From Croceitalea dokdonensis DOKDO 023 (GTDB lineage Bacteria; Bacteroidota; Bacteroidia; Flavobacteriales; Flavobacteriaceae): 64,000 nucleotides of DNA. The notes beneath the pieces were generated by a model, which was not told the origin of the DNA, did no database searches, and saw only the letters and a list, made by a program, of their open reading frames with translations. A program made the translations under genes and the position numbers. The DNA is taken from NCBI RefSeq assembly GCF_001306415.1, contig NZ_LDJX01000006.1, positions 62,001 to 126,000 of the forward strand, read 5' to 3'. Below, one piece after another: positions 9,373 through 18,107 of this stretch (position 1 is the first letter of the stretch; the number at the start of each line of letters is the position of its first letter).

Positions 9373-9695
9373 TAGGTTGTTTTTTAAGAATCGATGATGG
9401 TATAACGATTTGAAAATAGAAACAGATTCTTTAGCAAAACTTTAGTAAGCGGTAAAAGACCAAAAACTGCTTATAGTCCCTCTTTCGCTTAAAGGAAGGT
9501 TGATGGCAATTATCTCCAGAGCGTCGTGGTTTTCCTAAAAATAGGCCAACCTCCTTAACTTAAGTTTCTCTTAAGAATTGATCAATAAATTTATAGAGTA
9601 CAAGCATATTGAGTGTTTAAATTCTTGTTATATGGGTGTTTAGACCTTTAGTTGGGTTTCCGAACAAAATAAAAATCTACCAAAAACAGCAGTAC
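9373..9695. other. divergent promoter region between the sdh and V-ATPase operons
   Basis: About 320 bp lie between two divergently transcribed stress-protein genes. I see no gene here. The right half contains two CTTAAG sites (9559-9564 and 9570-9575) and an AT-rich stretch ahead of the plus-strand operon. No consensus TTG/TAnnTTTG promoter stands out on either strand. Confidence 0.4.
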
Positions 9696-10838
9696 ATGAA
9701 ACTTTTAGAAAAAATTCTTTTGGCAGTTGATTTTGGAAAATCTTCCCAAAACTTGGTGCAGAGTGCCATAGAACTTGCCAGGATATTTGAGTCAGAAATT
9801 ATTCCCATATATGTATTGCCTGATGATGTCACGAATGAAAAGGTAAACACCCTGCTCGGCGAAACAGCCTTGACCAAACTGAAACAAACAGCCGCGCACA
9901 TTGAAAAAGAGGGGGTGATGGCACACGAACCTGTATTGGAACGTGGCACTGCCCATGAACAGATTCCAAAAATGGCCGTAACCACAAATGCCAATGTGAT
10001 TTTGACCGGATCAGGGGAAACCCATAAAAACGACACCTTTAGATTGGGAACCACCACCGAACGCATCATACAAAAAAGTGAAAAGCCCGTCTTTGTAATC
10101 AAGGAAGGGGTTTTGCTCAACGTACACCATATTTTATGTCCCATAGATTTTTCAGAAGCATCACAGCGGGCATTGAAGAATGCCATTACCATGGCAAGAC
10201 GTTTTAAATCTGAGCTGACGATTCTCAATGTTTGTGAACTATCAAAATCCACATGGTTTTCTACGGACAACCTATTGGAAGTAGCCAATGAAGAAAAATT
10301 CAGGGAGGAACGGCAAAAATTCGAAGATTTTTTGAAAGAGTTCAATTTAAGCGATTTGAATTGGACCAAAGAAATGCCCAAGGGCAACCCCTCCGAGGAA
10401 ATCCTGAGTACGATTTCCAAAAAAATGATCGACCTGCTCATTATGGGCACAGCTGGCAGAACGGGCCTTAACCGCATGCTCATGGGCAGTGTCACGGAAA
10501 AGGTGGTGCGCGAAGTGCCCTGTTCATTTCTTACCCTAAAGTCAGAAGATATGATTTCATTACAATTTAAAAACCATATCAATGATATGGAACAACTGCA
10601 CAAAACGGCCGTCCAATTAATGAACGATGGCTTCTACGAAGAGGCCAAAGATCATTTAAAAGCCTGCCTTGCCCTCAACGATATGCACGTACCTGCACAT
10701 AAAACCTTGGCCAAGGTATATGACAAACTCCAACAACCTGAAATGGCACGGATGTGCCAAAAGAATGCCAAGGATATCATGGATAAAATCTGGTACCAAA
10801 AAATAGAGGAAGAAGTAAGAAAATTGCGCGGTAGCTAA
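9696..10838 (+). CDS. universal stress protein with C-terminal helical extension, heads the V-ATPase operon
   Basis: Translation probably starts at 9696 (MKLLEKILLAVDFGKSSQNL, 380 residues), because UspA domains begin with this strand; the 20 codons before it look like leader. Domain 1 spans 1-140 (TGSGETHKNDTFRLGTTTER). Domain 2 (about 145-285) has the full signature GTAGRTGLNRMLMGSVTEKV. Residues 290-380 form an extra alpha-helical tail resembling a pair of TPR-like repeats (AVQLMNDGFYEEAKDHLKAC and AHKTLAKVYDKLQQPEMARM), an unusual addition that could bind a partner. The gene ends only 21 bp before the V-ATPase A subunit, so it is the first gene of that operon. Confidence 0.88.
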   Translation: MKLLEKILLAVDFGKSSQNLVQSAIELARIFESEIIPIYVLPDDVTNEKVNTLLGETALTKLKQTAAHIEKEGVMAHEPVLERGTAHEQIPKMAVTTNANVILTGSGETHKNDTFRLGTTTERIIQKSEKPVFVIKEGVLLNVHHILCPIDFSEASQRALKNAITMARRFKSELTILNVCELSKSTWFSTDNLLEVANEEKFREERQKFEDFLKEFNLSDLNWTKEMPKGNPSEEILSTISKKMIDLLIMGTAGRTGLNRMLMGSVTEKVVREVPCSFLTLKSEDMISLQFKNHINDMEQLHKTAVQLMNDGFYEEAKDHLKACLALNDMHVPAHKTLAKVYDKLQQPEMARMCQKNAKDIMDKIWYQKIEEEVRKLRGS

Positions 10839-10859
10839 CAAATAGCCCTACACTAAACT

Positions 10860-12605
10860 ATGCAAAAAGCCAAAGGAAACGTAACCAGCGTCAATGAGTC
10901 CCTTGTTGGGGTACAAGCCACAGATGGGGCCATCATGAACGGGGAGGTGGCCTACATCACCATCGAAGATGGTAAAAGGTTGAAAGCTGAGGTGATTGAC
11001 GTGAAGGAGGGAGATAACGCATACCTGCAGGTCTTTGAAGATACCAGTTGGATGAAGGTAGGCGACCCGGTGGAATTTACAGGGCTTCCGCTGGCCGTAA
11101 AATTGGGGCCCGGCATTCTGGGATCTGTGACCGATGGCCTACAAAACCCCTTGTACGAATTGGGAAAAATCGAATGGTTTTTGGAAAGGGGTCTGGAGGT
11201 AGCCCCGCTTGATACCGTCCAAAAATGGCATTTTACCCCAAAAGTGAAACCGGGAGATGAGGTAACGGGCGGTTCCGTTTTAGGTTCCGTGCCGGAAAAA
11301 CTGTTCGAGCACAAGATTTTCGTGCCATTTACACTTCAAGGGAATTATACGGTTGAACATATCGCGGTAGCGGGTGAATACACCGTTGATGAACCCATAG
11401 CGACCGTCACCGATAGCACAGGTAAAAAAATGGAGTTGAAAATGGCTTTTGAATGGCCTGTAAAAAAACCCATGCCCTTTAACGAGCGCTCCGTACCGGT
11501 AAAGCCGATGCCTACCGGAATCCGCATTTTGGATGCGTTATTTCCCATTGCCCAAGGTGGCACGGCCTGTTGTCCGGGGCCCTTTGGGGCTGGAAAAACG
11601 GTATTGCAACACAGTTTGGCAAAACATTCTGAGGCCGATGTCGTCATTATCGCCGCTTGTGGTGAACGTGCCGGGGAGGCGGTGGAAGTCTTTAAGGATT
11701 TTCCCGAACTTATCGATCCCCGAACGGGTAAATCGCTGATGGACCGTACTTATATTGTGGGCAATACCTCATCGATGCCCGTGGCCGCTCGGGAAGCCTC
11801 CGTTTATATGGCCACCACGGTGGGTGAATACTATCGCAAGCAAGGGTTGAACGTTCTCATTTTGGCAGATTCTACCTCGCGTTGGGCACAGGCACTGCGT
11901 GAGACTTCGGGCAGAAAAGAGGAAATTCCCGGTCCGGAGGCCTTCCCTATGTATATTTCCACCTTGATATCCGCCTTCTATGATCGCGCGGGGGTAGAAA
12001 TTTTGGCGGATGGCCAGACAGGTTCCCTCAGTATTATCGGTACGGTTTCCCCGGCAGGCGGCAATTTTGATGAACCCGTTACCCAGGCCACATTGTTAAG
12101 CACGGGAGCCTTTTGGGGCTTATCAAGGGCATTGTCCGATGCGCGGAAATATCCGGCTATAGACCGTATCGACAGCAATTCAAAATATCCCTCATTATTG
12201 GAGGAAAACGAAGTTGCTTACTTATTGGAACTGTTACGCGATGGCAAAACCATTGCCTCCAACATCATATTGATGGGTGAAAAGGGCATCACCGACGAGT
12301 CTTACATTCGCTACCAAAAAGCAGAGCTGCTCGATGCGGTATTTCTACAGCAGAACAGTTTTCACGAAGTGGACGGGGTGACCCATCCCCAAAGGTTGCG
12401 CCAAATGTTCACTATGGTCAAGCAAATCATTGATGCCCCTGTTTACATTCAAGGAAAAGAAAAAATACGGTCGCACTTCAACTTTTTAAGACAGGCCTTT
12501 CTCGATTGGAATTATATGAGGCCCGATGAAGAGGGCTTCGAAAAACAAAAAACAACATTGTTGAACTTGGTGAAACAGCGCGGACATGTTGCAGAAAACG
12601 TATGA
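10860..12605 (+). CDS. atpA: V-type ATP synthase subunit A (catalytic)
   Basis: This 581-residue catalytic subunit of the V/A-type ATPase hydrolyses or makes ATP in the A3B3 head. The P-loop GPFGAGKT is at residues 240-247, with the catalytic glutamate segment CGERAGE downstream and the ADSTSRWAQALRE motif of A subunits further on. The non-homologous insert between the N-terminal barrel and the nucleotide domain is present, which separates it from F-type beta. It is the second gene of a compact plus-strand operon and overlaps the B subunit gene by 20 bp. Confidence 0.97.
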   Translation: MQKAKGNVTSVNESLVGVQATDGAIMNGEVAYITIEDGKRLKAEVIDVKEGDNAYLQVFEDTSWMKVGDPVEFTGLPLAVKLGPGILGSVTDGLQNPLYELGKIEWFLERGLEVAPLDTVQKWHFTPKVKPGDEVTGGSVLGSVPEKLFEHKIFVPFTLQGNYTVEHIAVAGEYTVDEPIATVTDSTGKKMELKMAFEWPVKKPMPFNERSVPVKPMPTGIRILDALFPIAQGGTACCPGPFGAGKTVLQHSLAKHSEADVVIIAACGERAGEAVEVFKDFPELIDPRTGKSLMDRTYIVGNTSSMPVAAREASVYMATTVGEYYRKQGLNVLILADSTSRWAQALRETSGRKEEIPGPEAFPMYISTLISAFYDRAGVEILADGQTGSLSIIGTVSPAGGNFDEPVTQATLLSTGAFWGLSRALSDARKYPAIDRIDSNSKYPSLLEENEVAYLLELLRDGKTIASNIILMGEKGITDESYIRYQKAELLDAVFLQQNSFHEVDGVTHPQRLRQMFTMVKQIIDAPVYIQGKEKIRSHFNFLRQAFLDWNYMRPDEEGFEKQKTTLLNLVKQRGHVAENV

Positions 12606-13917
12606 GAACATAGACAGTATCGGACGGGCCATTTTAACCATCAAGGCCCAAGGGGTCCACAATAAGGAACTTGCCGAAGTGATCTATCCCAACGGACAAA
12701 AAGCCTTTGCCCAGGTTATTGCCTTGAATGGTGACCAGGTGACCCTACAACTTTTTGGGGGTGGATTTGGTGTATCGACGGACTGCAAGATCCGTTTTCT
12801 GGGAAAACCCATTCAAGTAGGATTTTCTGACGATATGTTGGGTCGTGTCTATTCGGGCAACGGCCAGCCGATTGATGGCGGTCCTGAACTGCTTTCGGAT
12901 AGGGTTCGGGTCGCCGGGCCCTCCATTAATCCTGTAAAACGCCTTATTCCGAAGGATATGATTCGTACAGGGGTGCCCATGATCGATGTGTTCAATACGC
13001 TGGTACGCTCCCAGAAGATACCCATTTTTGCCAAGGCAGGAGAGCCCTACAACCGCCTATTGGCCAATATTGCCACCCAGACCGATGCCGATGTCATCAT
13101 TATCGGTGGGGTCGGTCTCAAATACGATGAGTACCATTACTTTAGGCAACGGATTGAGGAAGCGGGCAGTAAAAACAAGACCATCATGTTCATACATACC
13201 CATCGCGATTCCATCGTTGAGGGATTGATGGTGCCCGACTTGGCCTTGGCGGTGGCAGAGCAATTTGCGCTTCAGGGAAAAAATGTATTTGTGCTGTTAT
13301 CCGATATGACCCAGTGGTCCGATTATTTGCGGCAAGTGGCCAATGCCCAAGACCAGATTCCGGCCAACCAGGGCTATCCGGGAGACCTGTATTCCCAATT
13401 GGCCAGTCGTTATGAAAAGGCCGCCGATATTGAAGGTGCGGGCAGCTTGACCATTCTCGGGGTTACCACCATGGACGATGTGACCCACCCCGTACCCGAC
13501 AACACGGGCTATATCACCGAGGGGCAGTTCTTTATGAAAGATGGCTATCTGGAATTGTTTGGTTCCCTGAGCCGTTTAAAACAACAAGTAAATGATCGTA
13601 CCCGCCCCGACCACCGAAGCATCATGAACGCCATGGCACGCCTGCTTTCCGAAGCGGAGGAGCGGGTAAAAGCGCAAAAATTCGGTTCGGTCAAGGATGA
13701 TTATTCCCTGAGGTTGTTAGCGTATAGACAGACCTTTCAAAGGGAATTGATGGATCCGTTCCGCTATTTGGAATTGGAGGATGCACTTGATCTCTGCTGG
13801 GACATCCTTGCCCAACATTTTAAGAAGGAGGAAGTAGGACTGTCCTCTACTATGATGGAGGAATACTGGCCTAAAAAAGGGGAATATAAAGTTTTAAAAG
13901 TATTGGCAGATGAGTGA
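12586..13917 (+). CDS. atpB: V-type ATP synthase subunit B (regulatory)
   Basis: This 443-residue non-catalytic subunit alternates with A in the head. It starts MLQKTYENIDSIGRAIL inside the end of the A gene. As expected for B subunits the P-loop is degenerate (IFAKAGEPYNRLLANI), while LLSDMTQWSDYLRQVA and YPGDLYSQLASRYEKAADI are conserved head-interface segments. Its length fits bacterial B subunits, which are shorter than the archaeal ones. It overlaps the E subunit gene by 8 bp. Confidence 0.96.
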   Translation: MLQKTYENIDSIGRAILTIKAQGVHNKELAEVIYPNGQKAFAQVIALNGDQVTLQLFGGGFGVSTDCKIRFLGKPIQVGFSDDMLGRVYSGNGQPIDGGPELLSDRVRVAGPSINPVKRLIPKDMIRTGVPMIDVFNTLVRSQKIPIFAKAGEPYNRLLANIATQTDADVIIIGGVGLKYDEYHYFRQRIEEAGSKNKTIMFIHTHRDSIVEGLMVPDLALAVAEQFALQGKNVFVLLSDMTQWSDYLRQVANAQDQIPANQGYPGDLYSQLASRYEKAADIEGAGSLTILGVTTMDDVTHPVPDNTGYITEGQFFMKDGYLELFGSLSRLKQQVNDRTRPDHRSIMNAMARLLSEAEERVKAQKFGSVKDDYSLRLLAYRQTFQRELMDPFRYLELEDALDLCWDILAQHFKKEEVGLSSTMMEEYWPKKGEYKVLKVLADE

Positions 13918-14509
13918 GAAGACCTTGGATAAATTAATTGCTACCCTGAAAACTGAGGCCATAGAGGCCGCCGACAAAGAAGCGGGGCAAATCGTGGAGC
14001 AAGCACGTACTCAAGCGCAAAAGATTCTCAAGGAAGCCGAAGTCAAAAAAGACGAGCTTTTCGGTAAGGCAAAAAAAGAGGCACAGGCCACCCGTGAGAA
14101 AGGGGAAGCTGCCCTAAAACAGGCGGCGAGAGATGTTACCGTTTCCGTACGCAATGATTTACTCAAACTTTTCAAAGCCGCACTGGAACGGGAAGTGGAT
14201 GCCAATTTCAGCCCAGATTTTATGGAAAAGGCCATTCTGAAAGTCGTCGAAAATGTGGGCAGCGGGGCGGCATTGAAACTTCCGGAAGGGATGGAGGGGA
14301 AACTGGCCGATAAAATACAGAAGCGATTGCAGGAATCCGATAATCTGGAAGCCATTACCAAAGATGCAAGCTTGCCCAACGGATTCGTCATTAACAAGAC
14401 CGACCAAGGGTGGAGCTATCACATCTCGCCCGAAGAGGTAGCAGAATTATTGAATGAACACCTCAGCCCGAAATGGGTCGACATCCTTACTAATGAATCG
14501 GACACATGA
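13910..14509 (+). CDS. atpE: V-type ATP synthase subunit E (peripheral stalk)
   Basis: This 199-residue protein has a long charged N-terminal coiled coil (residues 1-90, rich in Glu, Lys, Ala and Gln, for example EQARTQAQKILKEAEVKKDE) and a globular C-terminal domain (about 95-199). That is the architecture of the E peripheral stalk subunit that holds the head against rotation. No separate G/H subunit gene is visible. Here E follows B, whereas in the Bacteroides and spirochaete operons I know it precedes A. It overlaps the next gene by 4 bp (ATGA). Confidence 0.85.
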   Translation: MSEKTLDKLIATLKTEAIEAADKEAGQIVEQARTQAQKILKEAEVKKDELFGKAKKEAQATREKGEAALKQAARDVTVSVRNDLLKLFKAALEREVDANFSPDFMEKAILKVVENVGSGAALKLPEGMEGKLADKIQKRLQESDNLEAITKDASLPNGFVINKTDQGWSYHISPEEVAELLNEHLSPKWVDILTNESDT

Positions 14510-15084
14510 TTAGCGGGGACTTGGAATATACCATAAGCAGCTTGCCCTATCTGTCGTTTCAAGATACGGCGGAGGAACGTTCCAAGGTACTTTCCATCCT
14601 AAAAAAATATGCCCATCCATCGGAGTCGGAAAAAGATTTGATTACCATTTTGGATGGGGAAACCAGAAAATTTCTACCTCAAAAGGCCTACGAGATATTT
14701 CAACAGATCGAACTGAATACGATTCATTCAGAAGCATTTCAAAAAAGTGGCAACAACGTGCTGGCCGCTTTTTCGAGCTATATGCATTCCCTTAAAAAAG
14801 ACGTGCAACAGCTACGGATTTTCCGACGAAATGAATCTGAGTCCACCACAAAAAAACTACCACTGCCCTTAGTGCCCGGCACACCTTTGGAGGAGGAAAT
14901 CCAGCTACTGCAATGGCAATGGGATAAACTGGAAGAACTTTCCCTAGGGCATTATGCCGATTTTGGTGCCTTGGTCATTTACAAATTGAAATTGCAGCTA
15001 TTGTTGCGATGGTGGGGCTTTGACCAAGAACAGGGTTTTGAAAATTTTCTGAACACTACAAAAAGGATGGAAGATGGCCGATAA
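14506..15084 (+). CDS. DUF2764 family V-ATPase operon protein (putative C-like subunit)
   Basis: This 192-residue, mostly helical soluble protein begins MISGDLEYTISSLPYLSF. A DUF2764 gene accompanies V-ATPase operons in Bacteroidota, spirochaetes and chlamydiae, which lack a recognisable subunit C. By position and size it is thought to replace C/d, the link between the rotor shaft and the c ring. It contains the segment EEIQLLQWQWDKLEELSLGH near residues 125-145. Start and stop overlap the neighbouring genes (ATGA with E; 11 bp with D). Operon membership is certain; the role is inference. Confidence 0.75.
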   Translation: MISGDLEYTISSLPYLSFQDTAEERSKVLSILKKYAHPSESEKDLITILDGETRKFLPQKAYEIFQQIELNTIHSEAFQKSGNNVLAAFSSYMHSLKKDVQQLRIFRRNESESTTKKLPLPLVPGTPLEEEIQLLQWQWDKLEELSLGHYADFGALVIYKLKLQLLLRWWGFDQEQGFENFLNTTKRMEDGR

Positions 15085-15685
15085 GATATTAATGAACAAA
15101 AACACCTTGGCGGCCCTAAAGGTTGAACTCAAGGAATACCATACGGCACTACCGGTCTTTGAGATGAAAGAGCAGAAGCTCAAAGAAGTGGTACAGGCCA
15201 CTGAAAACAAGATTGCGCGATTAAAACAGGCCATTGACGAAACCAACGAACAAACCAAGGAATGGGTGGCCGTGATGGCTGAGGAAAATGTTGCCCTTCC
15301 CGAACTGGCAAAAGTGGATCGGGTCGTCACCGAAACCAAGGAAATCGCAGGGGTGAGCATTAAAGTATTTGAAGACATCGTCTTTGAAGACGATGAGGTC
15401 GACCTTTTTAACACCCCACTTTGGATAGACAGGGCGCTGGACGTGATACGCGAACAAAAGACCAACCGTACCCTGGTGGAAATCGAAAATAGCAACCTGA
15501 AACTGCTCTGGGAAGAACTGGCTGAGGCCCGAAGGATGAAAAATGCCCTGAAAGAAGTGTTCATTCCCGAAACACAGGAGAACATTCGAAAGATTGAAAT
15601 CTATTTGGGCGATGTAGAACGCTTGGCGATAGGATGTGCCAAACTGGTCAAAAAGAAAAAGGAGGGAAAAAAGGCCACGGTATGA
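15074..15685 (+). CDS. atpD: V-type ATP synthase subunit D (central shaft)
   Basis: This 203-residue protein has long helices at both ends, as in the D rotor shaft that turns inside the A3B3 head. The N-terminal helix (MNKNTLAALKVELKEYHTAL) and the C-terminal helix (RRMKNALKEVFIPETQENIR) form the antiparallel coiled coil. It starts within the end of the DUF2764 gene, and its stop overlaps the start of subunit I (ATGA), consistent with translational coupling. No subunit F gene follows, as in other Bacteroidota-type operons. Confidence 0.92.
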   Translation: MADKILMNKNTLAALKVELKEYHTALPVFEMKEQKLKEVVQATENKIARLKQAIDETNEQTKEWVAVMAEENVALPELAKVDRVVTETKEIAGVSIKVFEDIVFEDDEVDLFNTPLWIDRALDVIREQKTNRTLVEIENSNLKLLWEELAEARRMKNALKEVFIPETQENIRKIEIYLGDVERLAIGCAKLVKKKKEGKKATV

Positions 15686-17529
15686 TTGTACGGATGAAGG
15701 AAATACTGCTCTTTACCACCGCACGTTCGGTAGACGATTCCATTCTGCAATTGGGCAAACTGGGCGTGGTGGACATTCAGGAAGTCAATGGTTCAAACAA
15801 TGGAACTTTGGAAAGACGCTTGGAAGCGGTACAGCGTGCCGAAAATGCCATTTCCATCCTTAAGCAATATGCGAAAAGGAAAAATGAAGATGATAGCCGT
15901 ACAAAATATACTGTGAATGATCCCAAACAGTTGGTGGACCGCGTCTTGCAAACGGAGGAAATCAGGCAAAAAGCCCAAGAAAAATTGGATACCCTAAACC
16001 TGCACTTGCAGTGGTACAAAACCTGGGGCGAAAAGGTAAACATCAAAGATATTACCGATTTGAAGCAGCATGGGATTCACCTTAAGCTTTACCTGCTGGA
16101 CAAAGCTGTGGTGGCCTCTTTGAACGAAAATCATACTTTGGTAAAACTTCCCGAACGCCAAGGCAAGATTCCCGTGGTGTTGGTGGCCCGAAACGAATCG
16201 GAAAAACTGAACCGTAAGGAAAAACCCCTGCCTCAGCAATCCTTTGAAGACATTAAGCAACAGATTGAAAGAAAAGAGCGCCAACTGGCCGAGGTGGACC
16301 TTTTTTTGGAAGACCAAGCCGAGAATATCGCATGGCTTGAAGACTTCTTGCTACTCGCGAAAGACCGACTGGGCATGCAAGAAGCCTTTGAGGGTATGGG
16401 CGACATTGAGGGAAAGCTGAAATACCTAAAAGGATACATTCCCCGAAATACCGTTGATGATTTTATGGCCGCTGCCGAGACGAATCGTTGGGGCTATCAT
16501 ATTGCAGATCCCGAAAAACCTGAGAATGTACCTGTTTATATCAAGAATCCCAAATGGATCAGTATCATTAATCCCGTAATGAAATTCATCGATATTGTCC
16601 CAGGATACAAGGAAGTCGATGTCTCCATTTACTTTTTGGTGGCCTTTGCTCTATTTTTTGCCATGTTGGTGGGTGATGCGGGCTATGGATTGATTTTTCT
16701 GTTGGTCACTTTTCTGTTTCGTAAAAAGATGACAGGCCAAATGCAGGTTTTAATTTACGTATTGAGTGGGGCGACCATTCTCTGGGGGGTATTGAGCGGC
16801 ACTTATTTCGGATCCGAACAAATCGCGGCCCTCCCATTTCTCAACAAGTTGATAATTCCTGAAATCGCCAGTTTTGGGGTGGACAATATTTCGTTTATGA
16901 TGCACCTGTCGTTTTTGATAGGGGCCATTCATTTGACCGTCGCCCATGCCATTCGAATAGTTCAGTTTATCAATTCCATAAAGGCCTTGAGCGAGGTGGG
17001 CTGGATTGCGTTGGTCTGGGGTCTCTTTTTGATTACCGAACAACTAGTGCTCGGAAAGCCCATGCCCGCTTGGGTCCTTTGGTTGTTTGTAGTCGGGGCA
17101 GCTTTGGTAGCCCTCTTTTCCGTTGAAAGTAAAAACGTTATCAAAAGCATGGGCATATCCCTTGCCAACCTGCCTTTGAGCCTGATAAGCGGATTTTCGG
17201 ACATTGTTTCCTATGTACGGCTTTTTGCCGTGGGGATGGCCACTGCCGCGGTCGCATCTAGTTTTAACAACATGATATTGCCCGATGGAACCGCTGGTAT
17301 GGGTTTGATCAACATCGTATTGGCGGCCATTGCCCTGCTTTTGGGCCACGGTCTTAACATTGCCCTGGCGTTAATGGCCGTGATGGTGCATGGCATACGC
17401 TTGAACATGTTGGAGTTTGCAGGGCATCTGGGGGTACAGTTTTCGGGCGAGGCCTATACCCCTTTTAGGTTGATTTCCCCAGAAAACGGAGCCAAGAACA
17501 ACATGGGGGCAGCGACTACCAAAACATAG
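15682..17529 (+). CDS. atpI: V-type ATP synthase subunit I (membrane stator)
   Basis: The start at 15682 (MIVRMKEILLFTTARSVDDS, 615 residues) is chosen because it forms an ATGA overlap with the D stop. The N-terminal half (1-320) is a cytosolic helical arm that attaches the peripheral stalk. The C-terminal half (about 325-600) has roughly seven to eight transmembrane segments, including SGFSDIVSYVRLFAVGMATA, with the conserved Arg that faces the c ring and separates the two ion half-channels. It is the functional counterpart of F-type subunit a. Confidence 0.95.
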   Translation: MIVRMKEILLFTTARSVDDSILQLGKLGVVDIQEVNGSNNGTLERRLEAVQRAENAISILKQYAKRKNEDDSRTKYTVNDPKQLVDRVLQTEEIRQKAQEKLDTLNLHLQWYKTWGEKVNIKDITDLKQHGIHLKLYLLDKAVVASLNENHTLVKLPERQGKIPVVLVARNESEKLNRKEKPLPQQSFEDIKQQIERKERQLAEVDLFLEDQAENIAWLEDFLLLAKDRLGMQEAFEGMGDIEGKLKYLKGYIPRNTVDDFMAAAETNRWGYHIADPEKPENVPVYIKNPKWISIINPVMKFIDIVPGYKEVDVSIYFLVAFALFFAMLVGDAGYGLIFLLVTFLFRKKMTGQMQVLIYVLSGATILWGVLSGTYFGSEQIAALPFLNKLIIPEIASFGVDNISFMMHLSFLIGAIHLTVAHAIRIVQFINSIKALSEVGWIALVWGLFLITEQLVLGKPMPAWVLWLFVVGAALVALFSVESKNVIKSMGISLANLPLSLISGFSDIVSYVRLFAVGMATAAVASSFNNMILPDGTAGMGLINIVLAAIALLLGHGLNIALALMAVMVHGIRLNMLEFAGHLGVQFSGEAYTPFRLISPENGAKNNMGAATTKT

Positions 17530-17558
17530 AAGACAAAATCACAATAAAACTCAAGATT

Positions 17559-18026
17559 ATGATGGATATAGCACTTTTAACAACAACGGTAAGGGGGCTC
17601 GGCGATATGGGAATGTCCCTCGCCATCGCTTCAATTGGTTCTGCAATAGGGACGGGAATAGCCGGTATGGCGGCCATCGGGGCATGGAAAAAAATGATCG
17701 TTGGCGGGCAGAAGGCAGCGACCGCCCTGCTTATTTTCGTAGGGGCACCACTATCACAGGTCATTTACGGCATGATCCTTAAAAATGCCATAGCCGATGC
17801 CAACCTCGCACCAGATTCGTATATCTGGCAGATTATCATTGGACTGGTGGCGGGGGCGGCCATGGCAGGTTCAGCCATCTTTCAGGGAAAAACCGGAGCC
17901 CGGGCCTGTGACGCCATAGGCTCTGGGGCCAACGACACGGCCAAATACATCATGGTCATTGGTATTGTGGAAACGGTGGCCCTATTCGTAATGATATTTA
18001 CCATGACCGGATTGCCCACGGCCTAA
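17559..18026 (+). CDS. atpK: V-type ATP synthase subunit K (c-ring, predicted Na+ type)
   Basis: This 155-residue double-hairpin proteolipid has four transmembrane helices. The ion-binding carboxylate is Glu138 in helix 4 (GIVETVALFV); helix 2 has no carboxylate, giving one ion site per subunit as in Enterococcus hirae NtpK. Aligned by eye to NtpK, the Na+ ligands Thr64, Gln65, Gln110 and Glu139 and the supporting Tyr68 correspond to Ser66, Gln67, Gln109, Glu138 and Tyr70 here (PLSQVIYG; IFQGK). This predicts a sodium-translocating ring. It is the last gene of the operon; a second Met one codon in is an alternative start. Confidence 0.92.
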   Translation: MMDIALLTTTVRGLGDMGMSLAIASIGSAIGTGIAGMAAIGAWKKMIVGGQKAATALLIFVGAPLSQVIYGMILKNAIADANLAPDSYIWQIIIGLVAGAAMAGSAIFQGKTGARACDAIGSGANDTAKYIMVIGIVETVALFVMIFTMTGLPTA

Positions 18027-18033
18027 AGCTGTC

Positions 18034-18069
18034 AGATATCATGTTTTGTTCCATGCTTAGTTGATATCT
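18034..18069. promoter_or_regulatory. inverted repeat between the V-ATPase operon and the response regulator
   Basis: AGATATCA (18034-18041) and TGATATCT (18062-18069) are exact inverted copies 20 bp apart in the 81-bp gap. There is no T-run, so it is not a classical terminator. It may be an operator for the downstream two-component genes. Confidence 0.3.
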
Positions 18070-18107
18070 TCCATTTGCCGTTTACGAATGGCAAAAAAAC
18101 CTCCATC

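Noticed and set aside
9677-10603. Minus-strand open frame of 308 codons
   Set aside because: It lies opposite a convincing UspA gene. The Ser/Phe-rich product is typical of an antisense shadow.
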